NCBI RefSeq assembly: GCF_900101045.1
Contig: NZ_FNFN01000008.1
Coordinates: 124,001-188,000 of the forward strand
Origin: Nocardioides sp. YR527
Lineage (GTDB): Bacteria > Actinomycetota > Actinomycetes > Propionibacteriales > Nocardioidaceae
Length of the DNA: 64,000 nucleotides
Direction: 5' to 3'
Shown: positions 1 to 8,741 of the stretch, one piece after another
Layout of the letters: each line of letters begins with the position of its first letter
How positions within the stretch are numbered: the first letter of the stretch is position 1
Notes under the pieces: model-generated
What the model was told of the DNA's origin: nothing
Databases searched by the model: none
Seen by the model: the letters and a program-made list of their open reading frames with translations, nothing else
Made by a program: the position numbers and the translations under genes

Positions 1-146
1 CCGACAAGGTGCCGCTCGACGACGAGCTGCGCTACCCCGAGGCGCCGCTCTTCCTCGAGACCAACGACGGCATGCGTCGCGTGGACACCTCCGAGCGCCC
101 CACGGACGTCTCGACGCTGGGCACGACCTACCACGGCGGGCTCTGA
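1..146 (+). CDS. C-terminal end of an unidentified protein (partial)
   Basis: An open frame runs in from the left edge and stops with TGA at 144-146. The visible 47 residues end in GTTYHGGL and hold no motif I recognise. The next gene starts two bases after this stop, so the two are very likely co-transcribed, and the partner may also belong to sugar metabolism (inference from context only). The start and most of the protein are outside the window. Confidence 0.6.
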   Translation, partial: DKVPLDDELRYPEAPLFLETNDGMRRVDTSERPTDVSTLGTTYHGGL

Positions 147-148
147 GC

Positions 149-898
149 ATGCTGCGTCCCGGGTTGTGCTCGGTCACGGCACGTCATCTCCCGACGGACG
201 GGGTGCTGGAGGCGGCCGCCAAGGCCGGTCTGGCCTGCATCGAGTGGGGCGCGGACGTGCACGCCCCACCGGCAGCCGACCTGCCCGACCTGGCTGCGGC
301 GACCGCCGCGGCCGGACTGGCCGTAGCCTCCTACGGCACCTACTGGCGGGCCACGCCGGACGACGACGGGCTCGCGCTGATCGGAGCGGCCCGGGCGTTG
401 GGGTGCACCCGCCTACGCATCTGGGCCGGCACCACCGGCTCGGCCGAGGCCTCCCCCGCCGAGCGTGCCGAGGTCGTACGCCGCGTACAGGGGCTGGCCG
501 ACGAGGCCGCCGGCCACGGGCTCGAGCTCGCCTTCGAGCACCACGACCTGACGCTGGCGGACACCGTCGAGTCCACTCTCGACCTCCTCGCCGAGGTGGA
601 CCGGCCGAACGTCGGCACCTACTGGCAGCCCCGGGTGGGCGAGCCGGCAGAGGTGGCCCTGGCCGGGCTGGCCCGGCTGCTCCCGCACGTACGGGCGGTG
701 CACGCGTTCTCGTGGTGGCCACGCCACGAGCGCCTGCGGCTGGAGACTCGGGCCGACCTGTGGCCGCCGGCCCTGGAGATGCTGGCCGCGACCGGGCGGG
801 CGACGGACGTACTGCTGGAGTTCCTGCCAGAGGACGATCTGTCGCTGCTGCCGAGCGAGGCAGGTCGCCTGCGCGAGTGGATCGCGCAGGCGACCTGA
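149..898 (+). CDS. Sugar phosphate isomerase/epimerase-like TIM-barrel protein
   Basis: This 249-residue protein has the look of the xylose-isomerase-like TIM-barrel family (AP endonuclease 2 superfamily). It starts with a strand reading GLCSVT, has IEWGAD near residue 31 and ELAFEHHD near residue 126, the kind of acidic/histidine positions that bind a divalent metal in this fold. Family members isomerise or epimerise keto-sugars or inositol derivatives; the substrate here cannot be read from sequence. The ATG lies two bases after the upstream stop, consistent with an operon. It is the last gene of that operon and converges on the beta-helix gene, only four bases away. Confidence 0.75.
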   Translation: MLRPGLCSVTARHLPTDGVLEAAAKAGLACIEWGADVHAPPAADLPDLAAATAAAGLAVASYGTYWRATPDDDGLALIGAARALGCTRLRIWAGTTGSAEASPAERAEVVRRVQGLADEAAGHGLELAFEHHDLTLADTVESTLDLLAEVDRPNVGTYWQPRVGEPAEVALAGLARLLPHVRAVHAFSWWPRHERLRLETRADLWPPALEMLAATGRATDVLLEFLPEDDLSLLPSEAGRLREWIAQAT

Positions 899-902
899 GG
901 GC

Positions 903-3566
903 TCAGCCGGCGGCCGGGCCGCCCGGGAGGCCGATGCCCTCCCGGGTGACCAGCCGGTTCCAGTTCGCCACCCACTTCCGGCCGAAGGTCTGCGCGACCT
1001 CGCCGGTGTAGCTGAAGCTCAGCGTGTCGAGGTCGAGCCCGGCGGCCTCGAGCGAGGCGGGCTTGCTGAGGTTGGTGTTGATCGCGTCGCTCCACGTGGA
1101 GAGGCGATAGGTCGCGGCCGGGTCGGCGAACGAGTTCTCGCCGGCGCGGTACTCGCCGCCGCCGATGATGACCGAGCGGTCGATCGCGTTGCGGGCCGGC
1201 ACGTAGAGGGAGTTCGGGTTCTCCCACACGGTGGCCCGGTCGCAGCCGTTGGTCGCGGCGGCCGCATAGTCGGCCTTCTTGCAGTCCTCGCCGGTCGCGG
1301 TGACGCGCGGGACGTACCAGTCCTTGATCTCCGGGAACACGATCGGCGTTCCGTCGGAGTAGCGGGCCCTGCCGTCGGTGTAGTGACGGTGCCAGCGGGC
1401 GACATCCTCCGCGGTGGCCGAGTACTTCTCCCCCGGCCGTACGTCGAGGAACGAGTTGTAGCGGCTCTGCACCACCCAGCCGTTTGGCACGGGAAGACCG
1501 GTCTCGCCGTTGCGGTGGTAGAGCTGGTCGTGGCCGGTCTGGTCGACGTCGATGAACACGTTGTCCGTCGCCTTGTTGCTGTGGCCCGACTGGAAGAACA
1601 CGCCGGAGTGCGCGTTCTTCACGACGTTGTGGTGGAACCGCATCCCCGAGACGCCGTCGTCCATGTAGAACGCGTCGTTGGAGCCACCGATGGTGTCGAA
1701 GAAGTTGTACGCCACCTCGTTGCCCAGATAGGTGTAGTCACGCCCGGTGTAGACGACGCCCTGGTCGCCCGCGTTCTTCACCAGGTCGTAGAAGAAGTTG
1801 TTGTTGACCTTCATGTCGTTGCCCATGATCTGCACCGCCATGTGGGGCGCGTCGTGGACGTAGTTGTTCTCGAAGCTGTTCCCGACGCCGTAGAGGTAGC
1901 CGGCCGGCGTGTAGGTCGCCAGCCGCGAGAAGCGCGCGATCTCGTTGTTGCGGGCCACGTTGTCGCCGCGCTCCAGAGTCTTGCGGTCACCGCCGCCGAG
2001 CAGGACTCCGCCGCCGCCGAGATCGTGGAGGTAGGAGTTCTGCACGATGTTGTCGTGGCCGCCGCGTACGGTCTCGTAGTCGGGCAGCGCGGTGATGGAC
2101 TCGGTGGTCTCGCCGATGCGGATCGCGTCCATGCTGACGTTGGAGATGTCGACGCCGTCGATCAGCGTCTTCTCGGCGTCGAGCAGCTGGACCGCGCTGA
2201 TCAGCGAGTCCGACATCGACAGGCCCTTCAGCGTCACGCCTGTGGTGCCCTCGAGCCGGAAGATGTTGTCGTCGAAGGCGCGCAGCGTCGCGCTCTTGCC
2301 CTCCATCGTCCCACCCGCCGGCTTGTAGTAGACGACGTCGTTGCCCGCGTGACGGTCGATGTAGTACTCGCCCTCGGTGTCCATCTCGGAGAGGATGTTG
2401 AGCGCCTTGACCTTGGTGTAGTCGTTGCGGGGCCAGTACATCGAGGGGTACTTGGCGTACATCGTGGTGCCGCTCCAGGAGACCAGCCGCACCATGTCGT
2501 TGGCGTAGTTGTTGCCGAGGTAGCCCGAGAGCCACGCCTCGGTCTCGTACGTCGTGTTGTCGACGTCGGTGAGCTCCTGCGGGTCGGCCTGGACCGGGAT
2601 GTTCGAGTAGGCACCGAAGCCGCGGGTGCCATTGTCGACGATCTCCGGGACTCCCTGCGGAGCCCAGCCCTGGTAGCGGTCGCCCTCGAGCAGCCGGCCA
2701 CCGACCTCGTAGAGGGGAGGCGTCATCTTGCGCATCTCGTCCTGGGACCAGGTGTCGCGGTCCGCGGGGTTCGCGAGCTGCTGCTTCTTGTCCTCGAACT
2801 GCGCGCGCGGGGTGGTCCCGCTGATCGCCCAGTCCGGCTCCATCCCGAACCGGTCACGCAGCGTCCACTGGATGAGGTCGTTGGTCGCCGGGACCTTCCA
2901 CTTGCCGCCGTCGCCGTAGAGGTAGCAGCTGCTGTCAGCTCCCGTGCAGTCGTTCGGGTTCGGGTACTGCGCCAGCGTCTGGGTCCCGCCGTCGACGACG
3001 AGCTCGGGCGCGAAGGGCTGCGGCAGCCAGTTGAACCCGTTCTTGTAGAGGGTGCCGGGATCGATGTTCTCGGCACCGAGGTCGTAGACCCACACGCCCT
3101 CGCGCAGGGCCGGCGAGTCGAGCCGAGTGTTCGAGGAGAACCGCGGCTGGGCGAGCTCGTCGGCAGACAGGTCCGCGAGCGGCCGCCAGCCCTGGGCACC
3201 CAGCGCGTGCGCGCCCGTGAGGCGGACCTTCTCCCCCGCCGCGGCGCGGTAGGTGACCCAGGAGTGCTCGGGACCGGTCAGGTCGATCGCGTCGTCGAGG
3301 ACGTACTCGCCGCCGTGCACGATCACCGTGCCTCGGTTCTCCGCGGAGGTACGTCCGGCCAGCGCGTCGCGGGCCGCTTCCACCGTCCGCAGCGGCTGGC
3401 TCTTCGTGCCCGGGTCGGCGTCGTCGCCGTCGGGGGCGACGTGGATCGTGAGGGTCCTACCGGCCGCGGTGGCGGGCTGCGTACCGGTGACGAGGACCGT
3501 CGAACCGAGTGCCGCCAGGACCACGGCCACCGCCGCGCGGGCGCGGCGTGTCGTGCGAGTGTGCAT
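903..3566 (-). CDS. Secreted right-handed parallel beta-helix protein, probable polysaccharide-active enzyme
   Basis: The mature start is the ATG at 3566, preceded by AAGGAG about six bases upstream. Starts further upstream would put a non-secretory tail in front of a clear signal peptide. The 887-residue protein opens with an Arg-rich n-region, a hydrophobic stretch and an ATAAG-type cleavage site. It then has the IHVAPDGDDADPGT opening typical of secreted beta-helix enzymes and many Asn/Gly-rich turns (for example NNYVHD, YNFFD) across residues 480-720. The architecture resembles GH141-like and pectate-lyase-fold proteins acting on fucose- or pectin-containing glycans (family inference). 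Placement beside fucose genes supports extracellular glycan attack. The precise activity is not determinable. Confidence 0.72.
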   Translation of the reverse strand: MHTRTTRRARAAVAVVLAALGSTVLVTGTQPATAAGRTLTIHVAPDGDDADPGTKSQPLRTVEAARDALAGRTSAENRGTVIVHGGEYVLDDAIDLTGPEHSWVTYRAAAGEKVRLTGAHALGAQGWRPLADLSADELAQPRFSSNTRLDSPALREGVWVYDLGAENIDPGTLYKNGFNWLPQPFAPELVVDGGTQTLAQYPNPNDCTGADSSCYLYGDGGKWKVPATNDLIQWTLRDRFGMEPDWAISGTTPRAQFEDKKQQLANPADRDTWSQDEMRKMTPPLYEVGGRLLEGDRYQGWAPQGVPEIVDNGTRGFGAYSNIPVQADPQELTDVDNTTYETEAWLSGYLGNNYANDMVRLVSWSGTTMYAKYPSMYWPRNDYTKVKALNILSEMDTEGEYYIDRHAGNDVVYYKPAGGTMEGKSATLRAFDDNIFRLEGTTGVTLKGLSMSDSLISAVQLLDAEKTLIDGVDISNVSMDAIRIGETTESITALPDYETVRGGHDNIVQNSYLHDLGGGGVLLGGGDRKTLERGDNVARNNEIARFSRLATYTPAGYLYGVGNSFENNYVHDAPHMAVQIMGNDMKVNNNFFYDLVKNAGDQGVVYTGRDYTYLGNEVAYNFFDTIGGSNDAFYMDDGVSGMRFHHNVVKNAHSGVFFQSGHSNKATDNVFIDVDQTGHDQLYHRNGETGLPVPNGWVVQSRYNSFLDVRPGEKYSATAEDVARWHRHYTDGRARYSDGTPIVFPEIKDWYVPRVTATGEDCKKADYAAAATNGCDRATVWENPNSLYVPARNAIDRSVIIGGGEYRAGENSFADPAATYRLSTWSDAINTNLSKPASLEAAGLDLDTLSFSYTGEVAQTFGRKWVANWNRLVTREGIGLPGGPAAG

Positions 3567-3663
3567 GTCCGTCTCCTTGAGATATGACGTATGACATGTG
3601 TCTAACATCACAGACAAGGTTCGAGCAAGCGTTTTCCAATGTTTCCGGGGCGCGCGACGCCGA
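3567..3663 (-). promoter_or_regulatory. Promoter region of the beta-helix gene with two operator-like elements
   Basis: This 97-base gap precedes the minus-strand beta-helix gene. It holds an inverted repeat TGTCT-N8-AGACA at 3599-3616. It also holds GCAAGCGTTTTCC at 3625-3637, which has the central CG and flanking A/T tracts of LacI-family operators. Both are seen in the sequence; binding is inference. The gene therefore probably has its own promoter rather than depending on the lactonase gene upstream. Confidence 0.35.
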
Positions 3664-4524
3664 TCAGGAGCCGAGGCCGTAGACGCGAGCGGCCGTGCCA
3701 CCCCAGACGTCGGCGCGGCCGGTGTCGTCGAGCCCGGCGAGCACCGTGTCGGCCAGGTCGACCACCTCGTCGTAGGACGAGCGCAGCAGACAGACCGGCC
3801 AGTCCGAACCGATCATCGTGCGCGCGGCGCCGAAGACATCGATGACGTGCGCGGCCCAGGGAAGCACCGCCTCGATCGGCTGGTCCGGGGCGAGCTCGGT
3901 GACCAGGCCGGACAGCTTGCACGCCACTGAGTCGTGGCGGGCGAGCGCTGCGACGTGTCCCGCCCACTCGTCGAAGGCGGCAGGGTCGATCACGGGCTTG
4001 CCGACATGATCGAGCACCCAGCACCCGCCGGGGACCTGCTCGACAGCGCCGACGGCCGCCCGCAGCTGAGGCTGGCGCACCAGCAGGTCGTAGACCAGAC
4101 CGGCATCAGCGACGGCGGTGAGCCCCCGCAGCACGTCCTCACGGAGCAGCCACTCGGGATCGGGCTCGGACTGCACCAGGTGCCGGATGCCGACGAGGAG
4201 GTCTCCCCCGGGCCCCTCGCGCAGTCCGGCGAGCCGATCGGCGACGTCGGCGGCGGTGAGGTCGACCCAGCCGACCACCCCGAGGATCTCGGGGGTGGCC
4301 GCCGCCAGCGCGAGCAGCTCGGGGGTCTCCTCCGCGACCGCGACGGTCTGGACGACGACGGTCCCGTTGATCCGGTGGTCGGCCAGATGGGGCCGGAGGT
4401 CGTCGAAGGAGAACGAGCGCCGGATGGCCGGGAGATCGCGCGTCCAGTCCTGGTCGCGTACCTCGAGGTCCCACAGGTGGTGGTGGGCATCGAAGCGGCG
4501 GGGCCCGATCGACGGCTCAGTCAA
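3664..4524 (-). CDS. Amidohydrolase-family lactonase (L-fucono-1,5-lactonase type)
   Basis: The 286-residue protein is a COG3618-type amidohydrolase. It has DAHHHLWD at residues 13-20 (first metal-binding HxH), VLDHVGKP near 170, KLSGL near 195 and GSDWPV near 240 (last Asp ligand). COG3618 members hydrolyse sugar lactones; the L-fucono-lactonase assignment comes from the operon, which also encodes the L-fucose-dehydrogenase-type reductase and a mutarotase. The start overlaps the end of the mutarotase gene by eight bases. A second, divergent lactonase of this family lies at 14668-15549. Confidence 0.83.
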   Translation of the reverse strand: MTEPSIGPRRFDAHHHLWDLEVRDQDWTRDLPAIRRSFSFDDLRPHLADHRINGTVVVQTVAVAEETPELLALAAATPEILGVVGWVDLTAADVADRLAGLREGPGGDLLVGIRHLVQSEPDPEWLLREDVLRGLTAVADAGLVYDLLVRQPQLRAAVGAVEQVPGGCWVLDHVGKPVIDPAAFDEWAGHVAALARHDSVACKLSGLVTELAPDQPIEAVLPWAAHVIDVFGAARTMIGSDWPVCLLRSSYDEVVDLADTVLAGLDDTGRADVWGGTAARVYGLGS

Positions 4525-4840
4525 GATGGAAGACCTCGGTCATCGTGGACCACTGCTCGTCCTCGGAGGCGGTGGGCAGCCGCTCCTGGCACGGGGCGGT
4601 GACCTCCCACCACCGCTGGGTCACGTCGTGGGAGGCGATCGCGGCCATGTCCGCCTCGTAGTCCTCCCCGACGTGCTCGAAGTAGCTGAAGAGCCAGCCG
4701 TCGCGCAGGAAGATGGAGTAGTTGCGGATGTTGCTGGCGGTCAGGCGCTCGAGCACCTCGGGCCACACGGCGGCGTGCAGCTCGACGTACTCCGCCTCCT
4801 TCTCGGGGCGCAGTCGGACCACGGAGCCGTAGCGGGTCAT
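4517..4840 (-). CDS. L-rhamnose mutarotase family protein (6-deoxyhexose anomerase)
   Basis: A 107-residue protein of the RhaM/DUF718 family. It has RYGSVVRL at the start, LHAAVWPEV near residue 21 and RNYSIFLRDGWLFSYFEH near 39-56, the usual core with His and Tyr/Trp residues. RhaM enzymes interconvert sugar anomers. In this operon the substrate is more likely L-fucose than L-rhamnose (inference), supplying the anomer used by the dehydrogenase. I chose the ATG at 4840; longer in-frame starts run through the LutC gene and are shadows. It sits 34 bases after lutC. Confidence 0.82.
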   Translation of the reverse strand: MTRYGSVVRLRPEKEAEYVELHAAVWPEVLERLTASNIRNYSIFLRDGWLFSYFEHVGEDYEADMAAIASHDVTQRWWEVTAPCQERLPTASEDEQWSTMTEVFHLD

Positions 4841-4874
4841 GTGGGGGTCCTCTCGGTGTCTGATGGACGGACGG

Positions 4875-5480
4875 TCAGAGGTCGTCGACGAGGACGACGT
4901 GCAGGGTGCGCGGGCCGTGGACGCCCTCGACGCGGTCGAGCTCGATGTCGCTGGTCGCCGACGGGCCGCTGATCCAGGTCTGCGGGCTCGCCGGGTCGAG
5001 GCGGGCGACGGCCTGCGGGACGCCGGCCACGACCTGGGCGGCCCCGAGGACGCACACGTGCAGGTCCGGGACGAGGGTGAGCGCGCGACGCCCTTGGCCG
5101 GGGCCGTGGTCGAGCACGACCGTGCCGGTCTCGGCGATACCGAGCGCGGCCGCGGAGACGACCGCGTCGATCGCATCGAGCTCGGCGGCAGACTGCCCGG
5201 TGTCGTCGACGGATCCGGGGACCGGCCACGGCAGGCCCGGGGGTACGACGACGCTCCGGCCGGTGACCGCCGCCGCCAGCACCTCGGCGACCTCTGCCGC
5301 GCGGCACCGGGTGACCGTGGCGCGATAGTCCTCGACCCTCTCGACGAACCGGGCGAGCACGGCGGACCGGTCGAGGCCTTCGCCCACACCCCGGTAGCCG
5401 CGGGGCACCTCAGCGGTCGGGCGGGGCGTGTCACCGATCGCCTGGCGGACTCGGCCCAGGATCTCCTCACGGGTGCTCAT
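4875..5480 (-). CDS. lutC: LutC/YkgG-family lactate utilisation protein
   Basis: The 201-residue protein matches the LUD-domain LutC family: a basic N-terminus (STREEILGRVRQAI), a central GTVVLDHGPGQGRRALTLVPD segment and a C-terminal SGPSATSDIELDRVEGVHGPR signature. LutC is the third subunit of the LutABC complex, which oxidises L-lactate to pyruvate in the cytoplasm. The ATG overlaps the stop of lutB by four bases. Its place among L-fucose genes fits removal of the L-lactate made by the diketo-deoxyfuconate hydrolase (inference). Confidence 0.9.
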   Translation of the reverse strand: MSTREEILGRVRQAIGDTPRPTAEVPRGYRGVGEGLDRSAVLARFVERVEDYRATVTRCRAAEVAEVLAAAVTGRSVVVPPGLPWPVPGSVDDTGQSAAELDAIDAVVSAAALGIAETGTVVLDHGPGQGRRALTLVPDLHVCVLGAAQVVAGVPQAVARLDPASPQTWISGPSATSDIELDRVEGVHGPRTLHVVLVDDL

Positions 5481-6904
5481 CGCTCATCTCCTCCGGTGCG
5501 GCGCCACCAGGCGCGGAAGGACTCGGCGGGCGGGTCCGGCAGGTCGCGGGCCTGGGTCCAGGGGCGCGCGCCGACGCGGCGGGCGAGCCTGATGCCGGTG
5601 CCGGCGAGGCGCTCGGCGAGGCCGAGCCGGCGCCCGGACGCCAGCGTCGCCCCGGCGGCCTTCATCGCCACCGCCTCGGGCTTGGGTACGCCGCCGCGGT
5701 GGGCGTCGACCACCTGCGAGCGCAGCTCCACCAGCACCGAGGGGATGTCGATACGCACGGGACAGGCCTCGAAGCAGGCGCCGCACAGCGTCGAGGCGTA
5801 CGGCAGGGAGTCGGTCTGGTCGTCGTGGCCCACGCCCTTGAGCAGCGGGTTGAGGATGGCGCCGATCGGGCCCGGGTAGACCGAGCCGTACGCATGACCG
5901 CCGGTGCGCTCGTAGACCGGGCACACGTTGAGGCAGGCCGAGCAGCGGATGCAGCGCAGCGCCTGCCGGCCGACCTCGTCGGCCAGCGCGCGGGTGCGAC
6001 CGTTGTCGAGCAGCACCACGTGCACCTCCTGCGGACCGTCGTCCGGGGTGACACCGGACCACACCGAGGTGTAGGGGTTCATCCGCTCCCCCGTCGCCGA
6101 GCGCGGCAGGAGCTGGAGGAAGACGTCGAGGTCGTCCCAGGTCGGCAGGATCTTCTCGATGCCGACCACGGAGACCAGCACCTCGGGCAGGGTCAGGCAC
6201 ATCCGGCCGTTGCCCTCGGACTCGACCACGACGAGGGACCCGGTCTCGGCGACGGCGAAGTTGGCGCCGGAGACGCCGACCTTGGCGCGCAGGAACTTCT
6301 CGCGCAGGTGCAGGCGGGCGGCCTCCGCGAGCCGGGCTGGCTCGTCGGTCAGGTCGTCCGGAGCGGGACGCCCGACCTCACCCATCGCGGAGGCGAAGAT
6401 CTCGCGGATCTCGGCGCGGTTGCGGTGGATGGCGGGGACCAGGATGTGGGAGGACAGGTCGTCGCCGAGCTGCACGATCAGCTCGGCCAGATCGGTCTCC
6501 CAGGCGTCGATCCCGCGGGCGGCCAGCGCCTCGTTGAGACCGATCTCCTGGGTCGCCATCGACTTCACCTTCACCACCTCGGTGGCGTCGTGTGCGGCGG
6601 CGATGTCGCCGACGATGCGGCACGCCTCTTCTGCGTCGCTCGCCCAGTGCACGGTCGCGCCGGCCTTCGTGAGCGACTCCTCGAGGCGTACCAAGTGCTC
6701 GTCGAGGTGGAGCAGCACGTTCTCCTTGATGGCCGCACCCGCCAGGCGCAGCTCCTCCCACTCCTCGACCTCGCCGACGACGGCGGCGCGCTTGGCGCGG
6801 ATGGTGCCGGTGGCATGGGCGAGGTTGCGGCGCAGCTGGGAGTCGCCGACCGCCTCGCGCGCGGCCTTCGGGAACACCGGCATCCCGACGAACGTGCCGG
6901 TCAC
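5477..6904 (-). CDS. lutB: LutB iron-sulfur lactate utilisation protein
   Basis: At 475 residues this is a standard-length LutB. The N-terminal LUD domain carries KVKSMATQEIGLNEAL. The C-terminal part has two 4Fe-4S ligand sets, CIRCSACLNVCP near residue 315 and CGACFEACP near 372. LutB passes electrons from L-lactate oxidation together with LutA and LutC. The start overlaps the end of lutA by four bases and the end overlaps lutC, so the three are made as one coupled unit. Confidence 0.93.
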   Translation of the reverse strand: MTGTFVGMPVFPKAAREAVGDSQLRRNLAHATGTIRAKRAAVVGEVEEWEELRLAGAAIKENVLLHLDEHLVRLEESLTKAGATVHWASDAEEACRIVGDIAAAHDATEVVKVKSMATQEIGLNEALAARGIDAWETDLAELIVQLGDDLSSHILVPAIHRNRAEIREIFASAMGEVGRPAPDDLTDEPARLAEAARLHLREKFLRAKVGVSGANFAVAETGSLVVVESEGNGRMCLTLPEVLVSVVGIEKILPTWDDLDVFLQLLPRSATGERMNPYTSVWSGVTPDDGPQEVHVVLLDNGRTRALADEVGRQALRCIRCSACLNVCPVYERTGGHAYGSVYPGPIGAILNPLLKGVGHDDQTDSLPYASTLCGACFEACPVRIDIPSVLVELRSQVVDAHRGGVPKPEAVAMKAAGATLASGRRLGLAERLAGTGIRLARRVGARPWTQARDLPDPPAESFRAWWRRTGGDER

Positions 6905-7650
6905 GAGGCGACCACCTTGGAGGGCTCGGTCTGCGCGAGCACGTCGGCCAGATGCATGACGCGTACGCCGGCACGCTGCCGTGAGAGCAACCCTCCGACG
7001 TGGGTCAGACAGGAGCGGTCACCGGCCACCAGCACCTCGGCCCCGGTCTCGCGTACGTGCCGGGCCTTGTCGGACCCCATGGCCACCGAGGTGTCGGAGT
7101 TCTTCATCGCGAAGGTGCCGCCGAAACCACAGCACTCGTTCGCGCCGGGCAGGTCCGTGAGGTCGATCCCGCGGACGTGCCGGAGCAGCCGCAGCGGCCG
7201 GTCGCCGACCGCGAGCATCCGCAGCGAGTGGCAGGTCGGGTGGTAGGTCACCCGGTGCGGGAAGTAGGCACCCACGTCCTCGACACCGAGGACGTCCACG
7301 AGGAACTCGCTGAGCTCGTAGACCCGCTGGGACGTCTCGCGGGACGCCGCCCGCAGGCCCTCGTCGCCGCTGCGGCGGGCCACCAGGTCGTGCTGGTGAC
7401 GGGCCGATCCGGCGCACGAGCCCGACGGCGTCACGACGGCGTCGTAGCCTTCGAAGGCGCGGACGAAGGAGCGCAGCACCGGCACGGCCTCGTCGAGGTA
7501 GCCGGTGTTGACCATCGGCTGACCGCAGCAGGTCTGGGCCTGGGGAAAGTCCACCTCGACGCCGAGGCGGCGCAGGAGCCGGACCACGTTGCGCCCGGTG
7601 TCGGGGAACAGGGCATCGTTGATGCAGGTGACCATGAGGGCTACGCGCAC
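6901..7650 (-). CDS. lutA: LutA lactate utilisation protein (CCG-domain)
   Basis: The 249-residue protein has the two CCG cysteine-rich domains of LutA/GlpC-like proteins: CCGQPMVN at about residue 41 and ECCGFGGTF at about 172. The chosen start is the GTG at 7650, giving VRVALMVTC, which matches the usual opening strand of LutA. Longer frames run backwards through the aldo/keto reductase gene. The GTG lies inside the last codons of that gene (10-base overlap), tying lactate oxidation to the fucose dehydrogenase at translation. Confidence 0.9.
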   Translation of the reverse strand: MRVALMVTCINDALFPDTGRNVVRLLRRLGVEVDFPQAQTCCGQPMVNTGYLDEAVPVLRSFVRAFEGYDAVVTPSGSCAGSARHQHDLVARRSGDEGLRAASRETSQRVYELSEFLVDVLGVEDVGAYFPHRVTYHPTCHSLRMLAVGDRPLRLLRHVRGIDLTDLPGANECCGFGGTFAMKNSDTSVAMGSDKARHVRETGAEVLVAGDRSCLTHVGGLLSRQRAGVRVMHLADVLAQTEPSKVVAS

Positions 7651-8591
7651 GACGGCACCAGCCCCTGGTCGGCCAGGTCGGTCCACAGCGCCTCGGGGAC
7701 CGAGACGGCCAGCCGATCGAGGTTCTGCTTCACCTGCTCGGGCCGGCCGGCGCCGGCGACGATCGAGACGACCCGTGGGTCCTGCAACGGGTAGTGCAGG
7801 GCTGCAGTGGCGAGCTCGACGCCATGGGCTGCGCAGACCTCGGCGATGCGTACGGCCCGCTCGAGGATGTCGTCGGGCACCTCGCCGTAGTTGTACATCG
7901 CGCCCCGGCGCGGGGTGGTGGCGAGCAGGCCGCTGGAGAACACGGCCGCCGCGACGATCCTGGTGCCGTGCCGGTCGCACGCCTCGAGCAGGCCGTCGGC
8001 GACGGACTGGTCCAGGAGCGTGTAGCGGTTGGCGACCATGACCACGTCGGCGAGGCCGGTCTCGACCGTCGCGGTGAGCGCCTGGACCGACAGGGAGCCG
8101 GTGCCGATCGCGTCGACCAGGCCCTCCTCACGGAGCTTCGCCAGGCCGGCGAGCGCGGTCTCGACGGCAGCCGGGTCACCGGACAGCTCGGGGTCGTGCA
8201 CGTAGAGGATGTCGACGCGGTCCAGACCGAGCCGGGTCAGCGACTCCTCCAGGCTGCGGCGTACGCCGTCGGCGGAGTAGTCGAGGACCCGGTGCGAGCT
8301 GGCCGGGACGGCGAAGCCCATGTCGTCCTGGGACTGCCCGTCCCAGGACGGGTTGGGGCGTACGAGCCGGCCGACCTTGGTCGAGACGACGAACTCCGAG
8401 CGTGGCCGCGTCGCCAGGAACCGCCCGATCCGCTCCTCCGACAGGCCCAGCCCGTAGTGGGGCGCGGTGTCGAAGTGACGCACCCCTGCCTGCCAGGCGG
8501 CATCGAGCGTCGCATGGCAGTCCTCGTCCGTACGCGGCCGGAACAGGTTGCCCATCGGCGCACAGCCGAGTCCGAACAACGGGATCTCCAT
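7641..8591 (-). CDS. Aldo/keto reductase, L-fucose (D-threo-aldose 1-) dehydrogenase type
   Basis: The 316-residue TIM-barrel reductase has the catalytic tetrad in place: Asp and Tyr in FDTAPHYG (near residue 40), Lys in STKVGR (near 74) and His in YVHDPE (near 137). It resembles the D-threo-aldose 1-dehydrogenase/pyridoxal dehydrogenase branch, which oxidises L-fucose to the fuconolactone. AGGAGG lies four bases before the ATG. It is the first gene of the operon reductase-lutA-lutB-lutC-mutarotase-lactonase and is divergent from the hydrolase/SDR operon. Confidence 0.85.
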   Translation of the reverse strand: MEIPLFGLGCAPMGNLFRPRTDEDCHATLDAAWQAGVRHFDTAPHYGLGLSEERIGRFLATRPRSEFVVSTKVGRLVRPNPSWDGQSQDDMGFAVPASSHRVLDYSADGVRRSLEESLTRLGLDRVDILYVHDPELSGDPAAVETALAGLAKLREEGLVDAIGTGSLSVQALTATVETGLADVVMVANRYTLLDQSVADGLLEACDRHGTRIVAAAVFSSGLLATTPRRGAMYNYGEVPDDILERAVRIAEVCAAHGVELATAALHYPLQDPRVVSIVAGAGRPEQVKQNLDRLAVSVPEALWTDLADQGLVPSCA

Positions 8592-8643
8592 CCGTCCTCC
8601 TCACGCTCTGCCCCCGCGGTCGTCCGACCGCCATCACGAGGCT

Positions 8644-8658
8644 AGACATCTGATGTTT
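8644..8658. promoter_or_regulatory. Candidate operator, 15-bp imperfect palindrome AGACATCTGATGTTT
   Basis: The element lies in the 150-base divergent promoter between the reductase-lut operon and the FAH/SDR/GntR operon. Half-sites are ARACA and TGTYT with a five-base spacer. The same pattern occurs at 14538-14552 and 39011-39025 in front of other sugar operons. A GntR/FadR-type regulator is encoded 1.7 kb away, so it is the leading candidate binder (inference). Confidence 0.55.
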
Positions 8659-8741
8659 GGGCTGTCAATATGCATTGGTCGCCGCATTTGGCGGCTCAGG
8701 TTCACCGATAGATCAGATTACTCACCGCTGGAGGCCACCGC

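Noticed and set aside
1383..3587. 734-codon plus-strand frame over the beta-helix gene
   Set aside because: Shadow of the minus-strand gene, low-complexity translation and no ribosome-binding site.
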